Shown here: piece by piece, positions 54,011-63,084 of the stretch
Position numbering within the stretch: the first letter of the stretch is position 1
Layout of the letters: every line of letters begins with the position of its first letter
From: Paenibacillus psychroresistens
Lineage (GTDB): Bacteria; Bacillota; Bacilli; Paenibacillales; NBRC-103111
Assembly: GCF_009728935.1 (NCBI RefSeq)
Contig: NZ_CP034235.1
Location: forward strand, 6,089,501-6,153,500
DNA length: 64,000 bases
Direction of reading: 5' to 3'
Made by a program: the position numbers and the translations under genes
The notes under the pieces: generated by a model
The model's database searches: none
What the model was told of the DNA's origin: nothing
Seen by the model: only the letters and a program-made list of their open reading frames with translations

Positions 54011-55387
54011 ATGAATGAGCATCGCGAAGTAAATGTCTTTGATAAGGATCGATCAGAAATTAACCTTTCTGACTCTGAGCATTCCTTGTACTTGCGTCCC
54101 AAGGAAACAGCTTGCCTGCTTACTGACCTCTTATGGGTAGAGCTGGAGCTTTCCCGCATGGCCTTTGGATGGTTGCCTGCAGTGAAAGAATTCGAAACAA
54201 AGGTACAATTGGGCCGCTACGGCTATCTTCATAACCAGCATGCCAAGCTCTTATATGAAAGACTGGGTGAGCTCCCTGGCTCATTAAATGAAAAACAAGG
54301 TTCTCCTTCAATTACACGTGAAGTAGTTGAACGAATTTCCCTTGCGCCTTCGGAGGCTGCCTTTTTTGCTGGGTATACTTACGCCGTACGTAAGCTATTT
54401 GAAGAGTATGAGCTTTTGGAAGAACGTCTTGACCCTATTTTAGATGCGCCTACGGCTGATAAGCTGCGTTATATTCTTGTAGATCGTAATGAGATGCTGA
54501 AATGGCTGCCACAACAAGTTCAGTTTGCCGCAACAGAAGATCCGGTGCTAGCTCGTGAAATTACGGCATGGAGGAATTACGCAAAAGCTGTATGGACGAA
54601 TCTCATAGAATCATTGAATAGTGGTAACCATTACAGCCCAGTATGGCCCCAACACCTTACTGGGCAAGCAATCGGCCCCGTACCTATGAATTCCGCTTGG
54701 AATGAAGAGCGTTTCCCCCTTTATAAATGGAACCCTGCATACAAACAATCCTATTCAGACCCTTCACTGTCACCATTGCAAGACAGTGTGAAACAAATGC
54801 ACTACATTAATGCCACAGAGATGGGGGCAGCCGAATCCCTTTGTTATCTCTATTATGCTGTGAGTGAGATGAAGCTTGAGTTTTATTTTGATACAGCTCG
54901 TCATTTGTGGGATGAAGTGAGACACTGTGAAATGGGTGTTCGCCGTTTGCTTCAGATGGGTTATAAAACGGAGGCTTTCAAATTTTTCAAAGGATCTCCT
55001 GGAAAAGGTTTGAAGGATTTAACCCAAGAATGGTTCCCAAATCTGTATGCAGGGCTAACAATGGTCGCCGAACCGTGTTCCTTTATTAAAAAACGGAAGT
55101 CTGCTGAGCATTTCTGGCAATTCAATGATGCACTTTCAGCCATTCATTGTGAGTTTGATATGGTTGATGAGCGGATGCATGTGGAATTCGGAAAAAAATG
55201 GGGCCCTGAGCTCTACAAACAAATCAACGATATCATTACGGCAACAGAAATGTCTGAGCGTGCACGTATCCGTCGTATTGAAGAATTGGGAGAAGCTGTT
55301 TCTCTGGAGGAAGCCAAGAAAATCGCTAAAAACTTCCCTGGCTTCTGCGGACTATCCACAATTGAATTAAAATACAACCAATATTAA
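54011..55387 (+). CDS. Ferritin-like di-iron carboxylate protein of unknown function, paralogue 2
   Basis: This 458-residue protein is a clear relative of the protein at 19194-20558 over its full length (shared LRPKE or LRPVD start region, DPILDAP, IGPVP, DSVKQM-YINATEM and the C-terminal NFP-CG motif). The same ligand set is kept: Glu270, Glu275, Glu302-x-x-His305, Glu354 and Glu387-x-x-His390. AAGGAGAGA precedes the ATG. It is a single gene with its own promoter and terminator, divergent from an AraC gene. Role unknown; sugar-acid oxidation is a guess from context. Confidence 0.78.
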   Translation: MNEHREVNVFDKDRSEINLSDSEHSLYLRPKETACLLTDLLWVELELSRMAFGWLPAVKEFETKVQLGRYGYLHNQHAKLLYERLGELPGSLNEKQGSPSITREVVERISLAPSEAAFFAGYTYAVRKLFEEYELLEERLDPILDAPTADKLRYILVDRNEMLKWLPQQVQFAATEDPVLAREITAWRNYAKAVWTNLIESLNSGNHYSPVWPQHLTGQAIGPVPMNSAWNEERFPLYKWNPAYKQSYSDPSLSPLQDSVKQMHYINATEMGAAESLCYLYYAVSEMKLEFYFDTARHLWDEVRHCEMGVRRLLQMGYKTEAFKFFKGSPGKGLKDLTQEWFPNLYAGLTMVAEPCSFIKKRKSAEHFWQFNDALSAIHCEFDMVDERMHVEFGKKWGPELYKQINDIITATEMSERARIRRIEELGEAVSLEEAKKIAKNFPGFCGLSTIELKYNQY

Positions 55388-55490
55388 TAAAATCCAATTC
55401 TTAGAAGCTTTACCCACTAATTCCTCCAATCGGTCATAGCCATTTGCTATATAAATAACATTCACAACTTATTCCAATAAAAATAAAGTT

Positions 55491-55516
55491 CCCCGCAGAA
55501 GCTGCGGGGTATTTTA
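55491..55516 (+). terminator. Rho-independent terminator after ferritin-like gene
   Basis: CCCCGCAG-AAG-CTGCGGGG forms an eight-base-pair GC-rich stem followed by TATTTTATC, about 100 bases after the stop codon. Confidence 0.8.
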
Positions 55517-55563
55517 TCTAGGGGATTAGCTTTGCTCACTTAGAATAAGTTCAATTGCTCCTT

Positions 55564-55660
55564 AGATGTCAGTTATTTAATTCTTACGGACATCAGATTC
55601 GTTATTTCACCTTATTTCCTTTATTTAGGGACATATTCGTTGTGTTTTGAACAAATAAGA
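55564..55660. repeat. Dispersed intergenic repeat, copy B (GGACATCAG type)
   Basis: GATGTCAGTTATTT, CGGACATCAGATTCGTTATT and GGGACATATTCGTTGTG occur in sequence and resemble the units at 37551-37625. It lies in the long gap after the ferritin-like gene. Confidence 0.35.
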
Positions 55661-55817
55661 GACCTGATGTAAGGGGCTCGATATAAGCATGCTTTCCACA
55701 AATAGATTTTCCTATTGGATAGTTCTGAATGATTCCCGTTGGATGCCTTATGAAAGATTCTATATGGATTACAAGAACGGAGCTGAATGATTTTTTATAG
55801 CTCTGTTTGCGATATTT
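55661..55817. other. Gap between dispersed repeat and lyase relic
   Basis: I see no gene, repeat or signal that I can support in this stretch. Confidence 0.4.
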
Positions 55818-56010
55818 AATGCGGATACATTCTTCCCCGTGTCAGTTGTTTTCTGCATACAATAAGCCAGTATTTAGTATGGCTTATTATATATGTCATA
55901 TTAATTTTCGGTAATTTATCTTTTGCTGAGTCAATGGGATACAAGTTAAAAGGGGCATATAGAGCGTATAAAATTAAGCTCGAATTTTTCATACATTCCC
56001 ACGAATGCTT
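55818..56010 (-). pseudogene. Relic of a second copy of the lyase gene
   Basis: Positions 55818-55912 match 57667-57770 inside the large lyase gene (for example GCGGA-ACATTCTTCC, then TTGTTTTCTG and ATAAGCCA), with scattered substitutions and small gaps. A looser match continues to about 56010 with 57800-57845. No reading frame survives. This is debris of a tandem lyase copy. Confidence 0.6.
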
Positions 56011-56039
56011 TAAAAAAGCTAAAGGAAGGCCTAAGCCCC

Positions 56040-56154
56040 CCTACTTGCCTATTAAATAAAACTAGCTCCGATCAGTTAGCCCACTGAAGTCTGTTCTAGT
56101 AATGTTTACAGTAGGTTTTCAGCCATCTCATTCACAATTCCTTTGCTTGGGATG
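56040..56154 (-). pseudogene. Remnant of an SLH anchor domain downstream of the lyase
   Basis: Just after the lyase stop codon, other frames of the minus strand read IPSKGIVNEMAENLL (about 56110-56153) and NITRTDFSGLTDRS (about 56065-56107). These resemble the SLH consensus segments SKGIVNG and NITRADF. The frames differ by single-base shifts, so the anchor domain has decayed. Confidence 0.5.
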
Positions 56155-59100
56155 TTAGAATTCCGTTGTAGTAAAGGTGACTTTACCTGTGGTTGCATCA
56201 TATTTTACCTTAGACACTTTATTGACCTTGCCCGATCCATCCACATACCAAACTGTAATATGTTGAGGATTTTTTAGCTCCTTCTCCGTTGGTGTGTAAT
56301 TCATACTTACAGTGACAGGAGCCTTGTTATTACTCCAATCCATTACTTTACCATCCAAGATTGCCTTCAGTTCAATAACAGGACTGTTTCCGATTTCCTT
56401 CTTTAGTTTGGGTTTGAATTGGGAAGTGTCCGCTAAACCGATAGAAATCCCGATAATCGCTACATTTTTGATTTCCTTCGCCTTGAACATGTTGTTAGGA
56501 ACAGTTATTGAACCTATAGCTGATTTAATCGCGATTTTCCTTTCTGCATCCTTATTATTCCCTGGCGAATCGTAAAAAGCTTCTTTTGGAAGCTTGAGTA
56601 CATATTTCTTCGCCCCCTCCATCGGCATGATTACTAGACTGACGATCTTGTCGTTTTGATTGTCTAACGGCGCATTCTCGAAAGAACTGGCAAGTATGTC
56701 GGCATCGATACTCGCTTGTGCGGTTTGCCCGTTCAGAACAGGATATAGCTCCATCGTTCCCGCGACTGGTGTTGGTGTTGGTGTTGGTGTTGGTGTTGGT
56801 GTTGGTGTTGGTGTTGGTGTTGGTGTTGGATTGTTATCGTCACCCTCAACTCCCATTACTCCAATTTCAGAGAAGCTATTCCATCCACTATTTGAATTTC
56901 CATGTCCAACAACTCTTACATATCTGGCATCTACTGGATCAAATGTAAAGGTTTGTGGTTCCAGTGTTTTCCCACTGCTTACACCTGAGTAAACCTTTAT
57001 CCAGTTAGACTTATCCGTTGAAATCATAATGTCAAAACTAGCTGTTCTAGCTGCGCCACTGGAAAAGGCAATTAATACTTTGTCAATTTTTTTAATTGTT
57101 TCGAAATCATACTGTATCCAAGCTCCATCTGGAAGAAGTGCCCAATACGAACCCAGATTTTTGTCTAAGGTAAGATAGTCGCCTGCTCCTGATGTTAAAG
57201 TACCCGATGGATCAGATTCTCCAACCAGATCCACATGGACATTTCCAAAGCCTGTGTTGGGTACTTTATTATATTTAAAGGTGTATACTTTACTATTACT
57301 GCCATCCTCTGAGGTAACATCAACCTTAAACTCACCCGGCAATTTACTTGGTACCGTTATGTTCACCACTGCATAGCTATCCGAAGGAATAACCAATAAT
57401 TGCGGCGGTATTGAGCTCTTTACAGTAAATTCATAATTCAACTTATCTGGTGTGACTCCATTTATCAGTATATCATTTGAATATACACCTGCAATACTGG
57501 CATCCGATCCTTTAATTCTTTCCCTAACGGTAACATCAGACACGGCTGTTATCATCGTGTTAATATCGACGGTTATTTTTTTGCCTTCCACTTCAAACGA
57601 GTATATAGATCCAATTTGACTGGTTAGGCTGACTTGTTTAGGTGTTCTGGCTTTGCTGGACCATGCAAATGCGGAAACATTCTTCCACGTGTCGGTTGTT
57701 TTCTGTACGCGATAAGCCAACTTGGGGGAAGCCTTATTATCTCGGTCATAATAATTTACGTTTTCAGCTTTTACTATTACATCTGTCGGCGTAAGCGGAG
57801 TAAATTCAAGCTTGGATTTCTTTCCAACACTCAGGTATTTGGCACCTGTTTTTACAAAGCTGTTTTGCTCTGGAAAGAATCTCAATTCAAGATTTTGTGG
57901 AGAATCCAGAGCAATATCATCCACCACAATAAGGACATCCGGCTTCAAGTAAATCATGTGTCTTTTGTATTTAGTCAAGCCTTTGTTTACATGATACTGT
58001 GAGGTAGCATTCCCTACAAAGTAATCCAGCTGTGGTGTTGAAACGTGCTTATCTATAGTAGGTGCGCTTCCTTGTGTAAGCATTTGCTGTGTATCTCCAC
58101 CGCCCCAGATCGGGCCGTTTCCTAAATCTCCATTCGCATTCTGATCGCCAAGCTGACCCAGATTATTGATTAGCAGGGTGTTATGGTTACTTGTATACTT
58201 TGCAGCGTAACCATCATCTCTGATTTGCCATTCTCCATCTCCGAATATGGTGAAATTATTCTGATCTGGGTGTACATGGCCTCCATTTCCATAGCCTGCT
58301 TTACTTCCTGGATTCAATTCCAATGATTTCGTTCCAACATAAGCCCCTGATTTGAAAGTAACCAATGATTCATTTCCTGACCAGTCACTTCTAGCATAGA
58401 CAAGACCCAAATCCTCAAATAATTTAAAGGAGGTTTTATTCGCTGTAACCGGATCCGTTGGTTGAATGGACTCGTCATAGAAAACCAAATCACCAAAATC
58501 CATAGTGCTTTTTGCATCTATACCTTTTAAGGTCATTTGATCGGCGAGCCATTGTGCTGTTCCATCCTTATATAATCTCGCTAAATTTCTGATTAATGTA
58601 GTATTCGTCTGACCAAAATTATCCCTAAAGGTATCCCCCGTCTCAACCAAAAAGTTCAAACTCGAGCTTGCATTTATCGGAAGCTGGTTATAAAGTCTGT
58701 AATCAAACGTATTTTTAAGGCCTTCTGATTCAAAATAATCTATATTTAGGAGCTTTTTAGACACTTCCATGTATTTTAATAAACCATTGGTACCATAACT
58801 CCAATACCCAGGTCCCTCTTGACTGCTGCCATCATCGGATATATAGCCCAGAATATTGTCAAACTTTTCTACAGCTACATTAAACCATCTTTTTGCTGCA
58901 GGGTATTCCCCATAAATGGCTGCTCCTGCAAGCTCAAGACTACCTGCTGTTAACCAAAGATGGTTATTTAAATAACTATACATAAACCAGCTATATTGCT
59001 GATTCTCACCTGCTAAAGTGGCGTACATGTATTCACCCATATAAATCAGCTTATCCCGTATTAATTTCCTATCCGTTGCATTTAAGCTATCATATAACCA

Positions 59101-61410
59101 GTCATATACGATGGCAAGGGATTCCAGTTGGTGTGCCGGTGCAAGATCACTGTTGAGATTCCATTGTGTGCTTTTTATATCCTGACCTTTACCCCAGGTA
59201 TTGTAGCTGACTGAACTCTTTGCCCATTGTATGGCAGCCATAAGGTATTTATTCGGATCATTGGGTACGGCTGCTATGTCTGAGGTTACTAAAATCGTAT
59301 CGATTTTAAGTTTAGTAGTTTTGTATTTGATATTGATAGTATGTTGACCCTTAGCAAGCTCAGTTAGTGTATTAACCTTAACCCACTGCCACTCTTGTGC
59401 TTTATCAATCGTTGGCGCTACAGCCGCATAGGCTCCACCATCGACACTGTAATATAACCCATTTTTAGTTACATTCTCCGTTTTAACTCTTACCCATACA
59501 TCGTAGTTTCCTTGATTTGAGTCAAAAGAATAGCTCATATCCCCTGCCACACCAGCTGCAGGAAGCGTATTTGCATCTGCCCCCGCTTTTACAGCCGCAT
59601 ATTTTGTCCTGGATGCTGTAGTATCATCCGAATACACCACCATTGGAGCCGCTATTATGGCATCTTCCGCTTCTTTCCAATGCTGTTCCGTACCTACTCC
59701 AGAAGGAATAAGATTGGCATCCGAGGTAATCATGATTTTATCCAGCCGGGTATTGGTCATTACTTTGATGATATGCTCCCCTTCTGAAAGTGAAGGAAAT
59801 TCCGCTGCCTTAATCCATTTCCATCCACCGGCCGTTATAGCAGGTGCTTGTTGATAGTCACTGATGTCGGCAGCTAGATGAAACACAGGATTAGCTGCAT
59901 CGGTAGATATTCTAGCCCAAACCTTATATGCCTGTGTCGCTGGTAGAGTAACCTTTAATTCCATATCTGCTTTTTCAGCTGGTGTAGGCAATTTTGTAAT
60001 GTTATCTTTGCTTGTATTGGCATATTTACCGCCAGAAGCATCAGTGTCAGCCGCTACAGTAGTTGTAACACCGATCGTTGCTTCCTCAGCTTCCAACCAT
60101 CTTGTATCCACTACAGATTTTTTTTGAGTAAGTATGGCAGCTGTCGCAAGGTTTTGAGTCGTAAAAGCAACAAATTTTTGCCACAATTCGGCCTCATCCC
60201 CATCTGAATAATTCAGAGCTGGTGGTGTCTTTAATAACTCTCCATCCATTTGTTTTAAATATCTATCCCATATTGCTTTATGGCTGCCCCCTAGTAAAAC
60301 AGTAGCTCTAAGTTCATTTACCCTATTTGCATCAACAAATAATTTAGGATGAACGTTTGCATATTGATTGAGCGAGGTTTGACTTATATTAGGAACATTC
60401 GCCGCAAAATCACGTGCAGGCTTTGTAGGGGCAAGCAATGGATCTGGAATAGGTCCAGCGGCAAAAGCACTCGTAATAATTTCAGTAGCTTGAATAGTTC
60501 CATTACTGGCTTTCAACGAGTTACTCTGTATTTTAATTTTATTACTAACGCCTAACAATGGATTTTGAAAATCAATCACCAGCTGGTTTCCGGTCAGACT
60601 CACAGAATCCCATGGAGTAAGGGCTTTAAAGTTGGCTCCATTATCCCTTGAAATCATCACTGCGGTCTTCAAGTTCCCACCCGTATTATCAGTAAGAGTC
60701 TCATTGAAAGTAAGGGCTACCTTTTTTTGATAATTGCTAACATTTAAATTGGTTGGAGCTAATTGAGATAGGTCAACACTCTTTGAAACAACTAGATATG
60801 GCTGCTGCCCAACAAATCTTTCCTTGGTTTTGAGATTTCTCTGTGGTGCTGCCAATTTATTAACCAGAACAAGGTTGGCTTTTTTGTTATTAGCTTTTTG
60901 AGCAAGGATATAAGGTGTGATGTCTGACTCATAATATCCTCCGGTCGTTCCCATGATAAACTCTGCTACTTTTTCACCATAGGCACCACCATCGGGCCTT
61001 GTATTCCACGTAAGTGTTGTTTCGTCCCAAGTATCCGCGGCAACAGCGTAAGCATATATCGTGGAGGTTACTGTAGAAGATTCAGCATATACTCTCATTG
61101 TAACGGTTATACCATTTGTGTCTGCAGGTATCGGAGCTAGATTTATCCGTACATAGCCTCTTTTGGAATTTGTAAGTGCTGTGTCATCCTCTCTTAACAC
61201 GATTTGATGCGGTGATGCTGCACCATTGTAATTTGTATCCCTTTCTCCCACTTTACTAGATACGTAAGCATCCGCTTCTGGTAAAATATTGCCAATTACC
61301 TCAGCATAAGCATTGTTGTTATAAATGGGATTAGCCGCTAAAATCATGCCTATAATGATCTGAAAAATAACGATTTTGCTGATTAGTTTTTTTATACTTG
61401 TACGGATCAT
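56155..61410 (-). CDS. Large secreted polysaccharide lyase, heparinase II/III-like, multi-domain
   Basis: The product is about 1751 residues, starting at the ATG at 61410 (AGGAGG eight bases ahead). Residue numbers below count from the ATG at 61416. A signal peptide ends at AYA near 38. A DNRLRE/CBM96-type module (45-215) and a linker domain (220-320) follow. The alpha/alpha toroid starts near 350 but is interrupted by two carbohydrate-binding-like modules (about 440-570 and 580-715), then resumes at 725. YLNNHLW, EGPGYWSYG and NGGHVHPDQNNF hold the Asn/His, Tyr and His residues of heparinase II/III-type lyases. A discoidin-like module, a (Thr-Pro) linker and a domain usually found before SLH repeats end the protein. 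The SLH anchor is lost. It is probably secreted and cuts an acidic glycan by beta-elimination. Confidence 0.85.
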   Translation of the reverse strand: MIRTSIKKLISKIVIFQIIIGMILAANPIYNNNAYAEVIGNILPEADAYVSSKVGERDTNYNGAASPHQIVLREDDTALTNSKRGYVRINLAPIPADTNGITVTMRVYAESSTVTSTIYAYAVAADTWDETTLTWNTRPDGGAYGEKVAEFIMGTTGGYYESDITPYILAQKANNKKANLVLVNKLAAPQRNLKTKERFVGQQPYLVVSKSVDLSQLAPTNLNVSNYQKKVALTFNETLTDNTGGNLKTAVMISRDNGANFKALTPWDSVSLTGNQLVIDFQNPLLGVSNKIKIQSNSLKASNGTIQATEIITSAFAAGPIPDPLLAPTKPARDFAANVPNISQTSLNQYANVHPKLFVDANRVNELRATVLLGGSHKAIWDRYLKQMDGELLKTPPALNYSDGDEAELWQKFVAFTTQNLATAAILTQKKSVVDTRWLEAEEATIGVTTTVAADTDASGGKYANTSKDNITKLPTPAEKADMELKVTLPATQAYKVWARISTDAANPVFHLAADISDYQQAPAITAGGWKWIKAAEFPSLSEGEHIIKVMTNTRLDKIMITSDANLIPSGVGTEQHWKEAEDAIIAAPMVVYSDDTTASRTKYAAVKAGADANTLPAAGVAGDMSYSFDSNQGNYDVWVRVKTENVTKNGLYYSVDGGAYAAVAPTIDKAQEWQWVKVNTLTELAKGQHTINIKYKTTKLKIDTILVTSDIAAVPNDPNKYLMAAIQWAKSSVSYNTWGKGQDIKSTQWNLNSDLAPAHQLESLAIVYDWLYDSLNATDRKLIRDKLIYMGEYMYATLAGENQQYSWFMYSYLNNHLWLTAGSLELAGAAIYGEYPAAKRWFNVAVEKFDNILGYISDDGSSQEGPGYWSYGTNGLLKYMEVSKKLLNIDYFESEGLKNTFDYRLYNQLPINASSSLNFLVETGDTFRDNFGQTNTTLIRNLARLYKDGTAQWLADQMTLKGIDAKSTMDFGDLVFYDESIQPTDPVTANKTSFKLFEDLGLVYARSDWSGNESLVTFKSGAYVGTKSLELNPGSKAGYGNGGHVHPDQNNFTIFGDGEWQIRDDGYAAKYTSNHNTLLINNLGQLGDQNANGDLGNGPIWGGGDTQQMLTQGSAPTIDKHVSTPQLDYFVGNATSQYHVNKGLTKYKRHMIYLKPDVLIVVDDIALDSPQNLELRFFPEQNSFVKTGAKYLSVGKKSKLEFTPLTPTDVIVKAENVNYYDRDNKASPKLAYRVQKTTDTWKNVSAFAWSSKARTPKQVSLTSQIGSIYSFEVEGKKITVDINTMITAVSDVTVRERIKGSDASIAGVYSNDILINGVTPDKLNYEFTVKSSIPPQLLVIPSDSYAVVNITVPSKLPGEFKVDVTSEDGSNSKVYTFKYNKVPNTGFGNVHVDLVGESDPSGTLTSGAGDYLTLDKNLGSYWALLPDGAWIQYDFETIKKIDKVLIAFSSGAARTASFDIMISTDKSNWIKVYSGVSSGKTLEPQTFTFDPVDARYVRVVGHGNSNSGWNSFSEIGVMGVEGDDNNPTPTPTPTPTPTPTPTPTPTPVAGTMELYPVLNGQTAQASIDADILASSFENAPLDNQNDKIVSLVIMPMEGAKKYVLKLPKEAFYDSPGNNKDAERKIAIKSAIGSITVPNNMFKAKEIKNVAIIGISIGLADTSQFKPKLKKEIGNSPVIELKAILDGKVMDWSNNKAPVTVSMNYTPTEKELKNPQHITVWYVDGSGKVNKVSKVKYDATTGKVTFTTTEF
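56768..56827 (-). repeat. Ten tandem hexamers encoding a Thr-Pro linker
   Basis: GGTGTT on the plus strand is repeated ten times in phase. On the coding strand this gives a Thr-Pro repeat between the discoidin-like module and the C-terminal domain. Copy number could vary without a frameshift. Confidence 0.9.
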
Positions 61411-61462
61411 GGACATTGCCTCCTAAAATATTGTTATGAATTATCTGGATATCTTTTAAAAA

Positions 61463-62880
61463 TCAAGGTGCCGTTACTAGAACATCATCAAATTCCGCAT
61501 TAGCGAAGCTCGCATATAAGCCTGCTTTGCCTGAAGCATATTCTGTATCTGTCATAGTTACTTTTGGTGACGTACCACCGTCTACATAAAGCTGCATTAT
61601 CCCATTTGTTCCGAACACCGCTTTCATTTGCTTGGTCACTCCTGCATTCCAAGTGAATGTGGTCTCTGTGATTAAATTCGAGCTGCCATTCTTTACTTTG
61701 ACGATTTGCAGCTTCTGATTATCCTGCTTATAACGCATAACGTAATAATTATTAGCATCTATATATTTTCCGATAATGCCCATGTTGCAATAGGCACCTC
61801 CACAGGATTCGTATTTCATCGATGTATAAACAACATAATTAGTTCCACTATATCCTGAAACTAAAGTTGAAATTCCCGATGTTGCCAATAATTGAACTAT
61901 TGGATCTAGCTTGGTTGTACTGCCACTCCAGGTAGGTTCGGAATTTAAGATAGACCAAGAACCGCTTGCAATCCACCCAGTGAAATTACCATCATCATAA
62001 TTTTCGCTGAAGAGAATCGGCTTAAATAAGCCGTAATTTTGAGCTAAGCTTTCAAAGTAAGGGAAGTATACATCCGTACTGCTGATATGATAATCTTCAT
62101 GGCCATTGCCGCGCGACCAATATCCGTTTCTCGCTTTACCTAGCAGATCACTGAAACCAACCTTCATCCATTTCAATAAATTAGTCCTTTGGGTTGTATA
62201 TGAGGTAGAAGCCCAATACCCAAAATATTCAAGTATAAAGCGATTTCCAATACTATGATTTAAGCCATGGATAACATATCCTAAAGAATCCCGGACGATA
62301 TTTCCATCTGAACCGCCGCCATCTGTACTTGCGAATTCCGTTGCTCTGCCAAGCTCCCCAACATAGTCCCCTTCTGTAGCGTTTGCTTTGTAGGTTTCCT
62401 TGCCCATTGCTTCGAAATAAAACTTGAAAGGATCCGTTACAAAAGCACTGAGCTTCATCCCTCTGAAAAACGGTTTGTTATTGTTATCATTATCCAAGAT
62501 ATTATTTACATAAGCGTTTACTGTTGCATTCTGTGTTACGTTAAAGGTGTTATAAACATTGATTAATCCTCTATTCGTCAGCTCCGTTTTAAAAGCAGCG
62601 TGACTGTAACCTTCCAAGAATCCGCTTACATTTCCAACGCCTATTAGATATGAGCCTGCCATAAATGAACCCACTACCGCTTCCGTCCAATTCGGATTTC
62701 CATTCGGCCAACAATTCGGGTCTCCATCCATGGTAATTCGAGTGTTACTCAATCGTAATGAGCCAGTCGAATTATAGTCTGCCGAAACATAGACATTCGC
62801 GACGACTGCCGCTTTAGCCATTGTCAAAATTCTATAGAAACAAGGGAGAGTAATAGCACAATACGAAATATAAATCTCAT
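61463..62880 (-). pseudogene. Secreted glycan-active protein with a frameshifted signal peptide
   Basis: The body (61463-62827) encodes 454 residues: a helical N-terminal domain of about 260 residues with GYWSRGNGHEDYHISSTDVYF and GYVIHGLNHSIGN, then a concanavalin/LamG-like domain (about 275-454, LFSENYDDGNFTGW). An ATG at 62880 behind AAAGAGGTG starts MRFIFRIVLLLSLVSIEF and stops at TGA in another frame. Adding one T to the TTTT run would join it to the body as one signal peptide ending AKA. The N-terminal family is not recognised. It follows an SBP gene and precedes the lyase. Either a real frameshift or a sequencing error. Confidence 0.6.
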
Positions 62881-63021
62881 TTGTACACCTCTTTCAATTG
62901 GATGTGTATTTGCATTTCATTCGATACATGAACTCTAACCTCACAAGCTAGAGTGATTTTTGTTAATTCCCTCCTCAATGGTCACGCTTTCATTTAACAT
63001 TAAAAAAAATTTTATTTAAGG

Positions 63022-63063
63022 AGCTTAGGAGTGTAGGATCGGATGATTCCACACACCTAAGCT
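63022..63063 (-). terminator. Hairpin terminator after the fourth binding-protein gene
   Basis: AGCTTAGG-GTGT-GGA pairs with TCC-ACAC-CCTAAGCT around a nine-base loop, and a T-rich stretch (TTTTTTTT) follows about 15 bases later on the minus strand. Confidence 0.55.
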
Positions 63064-63084
63064 TGAGCCTCTAAACACTAAACC

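Noticed and set aside
56660..56992. Plus-strand frame rich in Gly-Val repeats
   Set aside because: It is the complement of the Thr-Pro hexamer repeat of the lyase gene and has no ribosome binding site.
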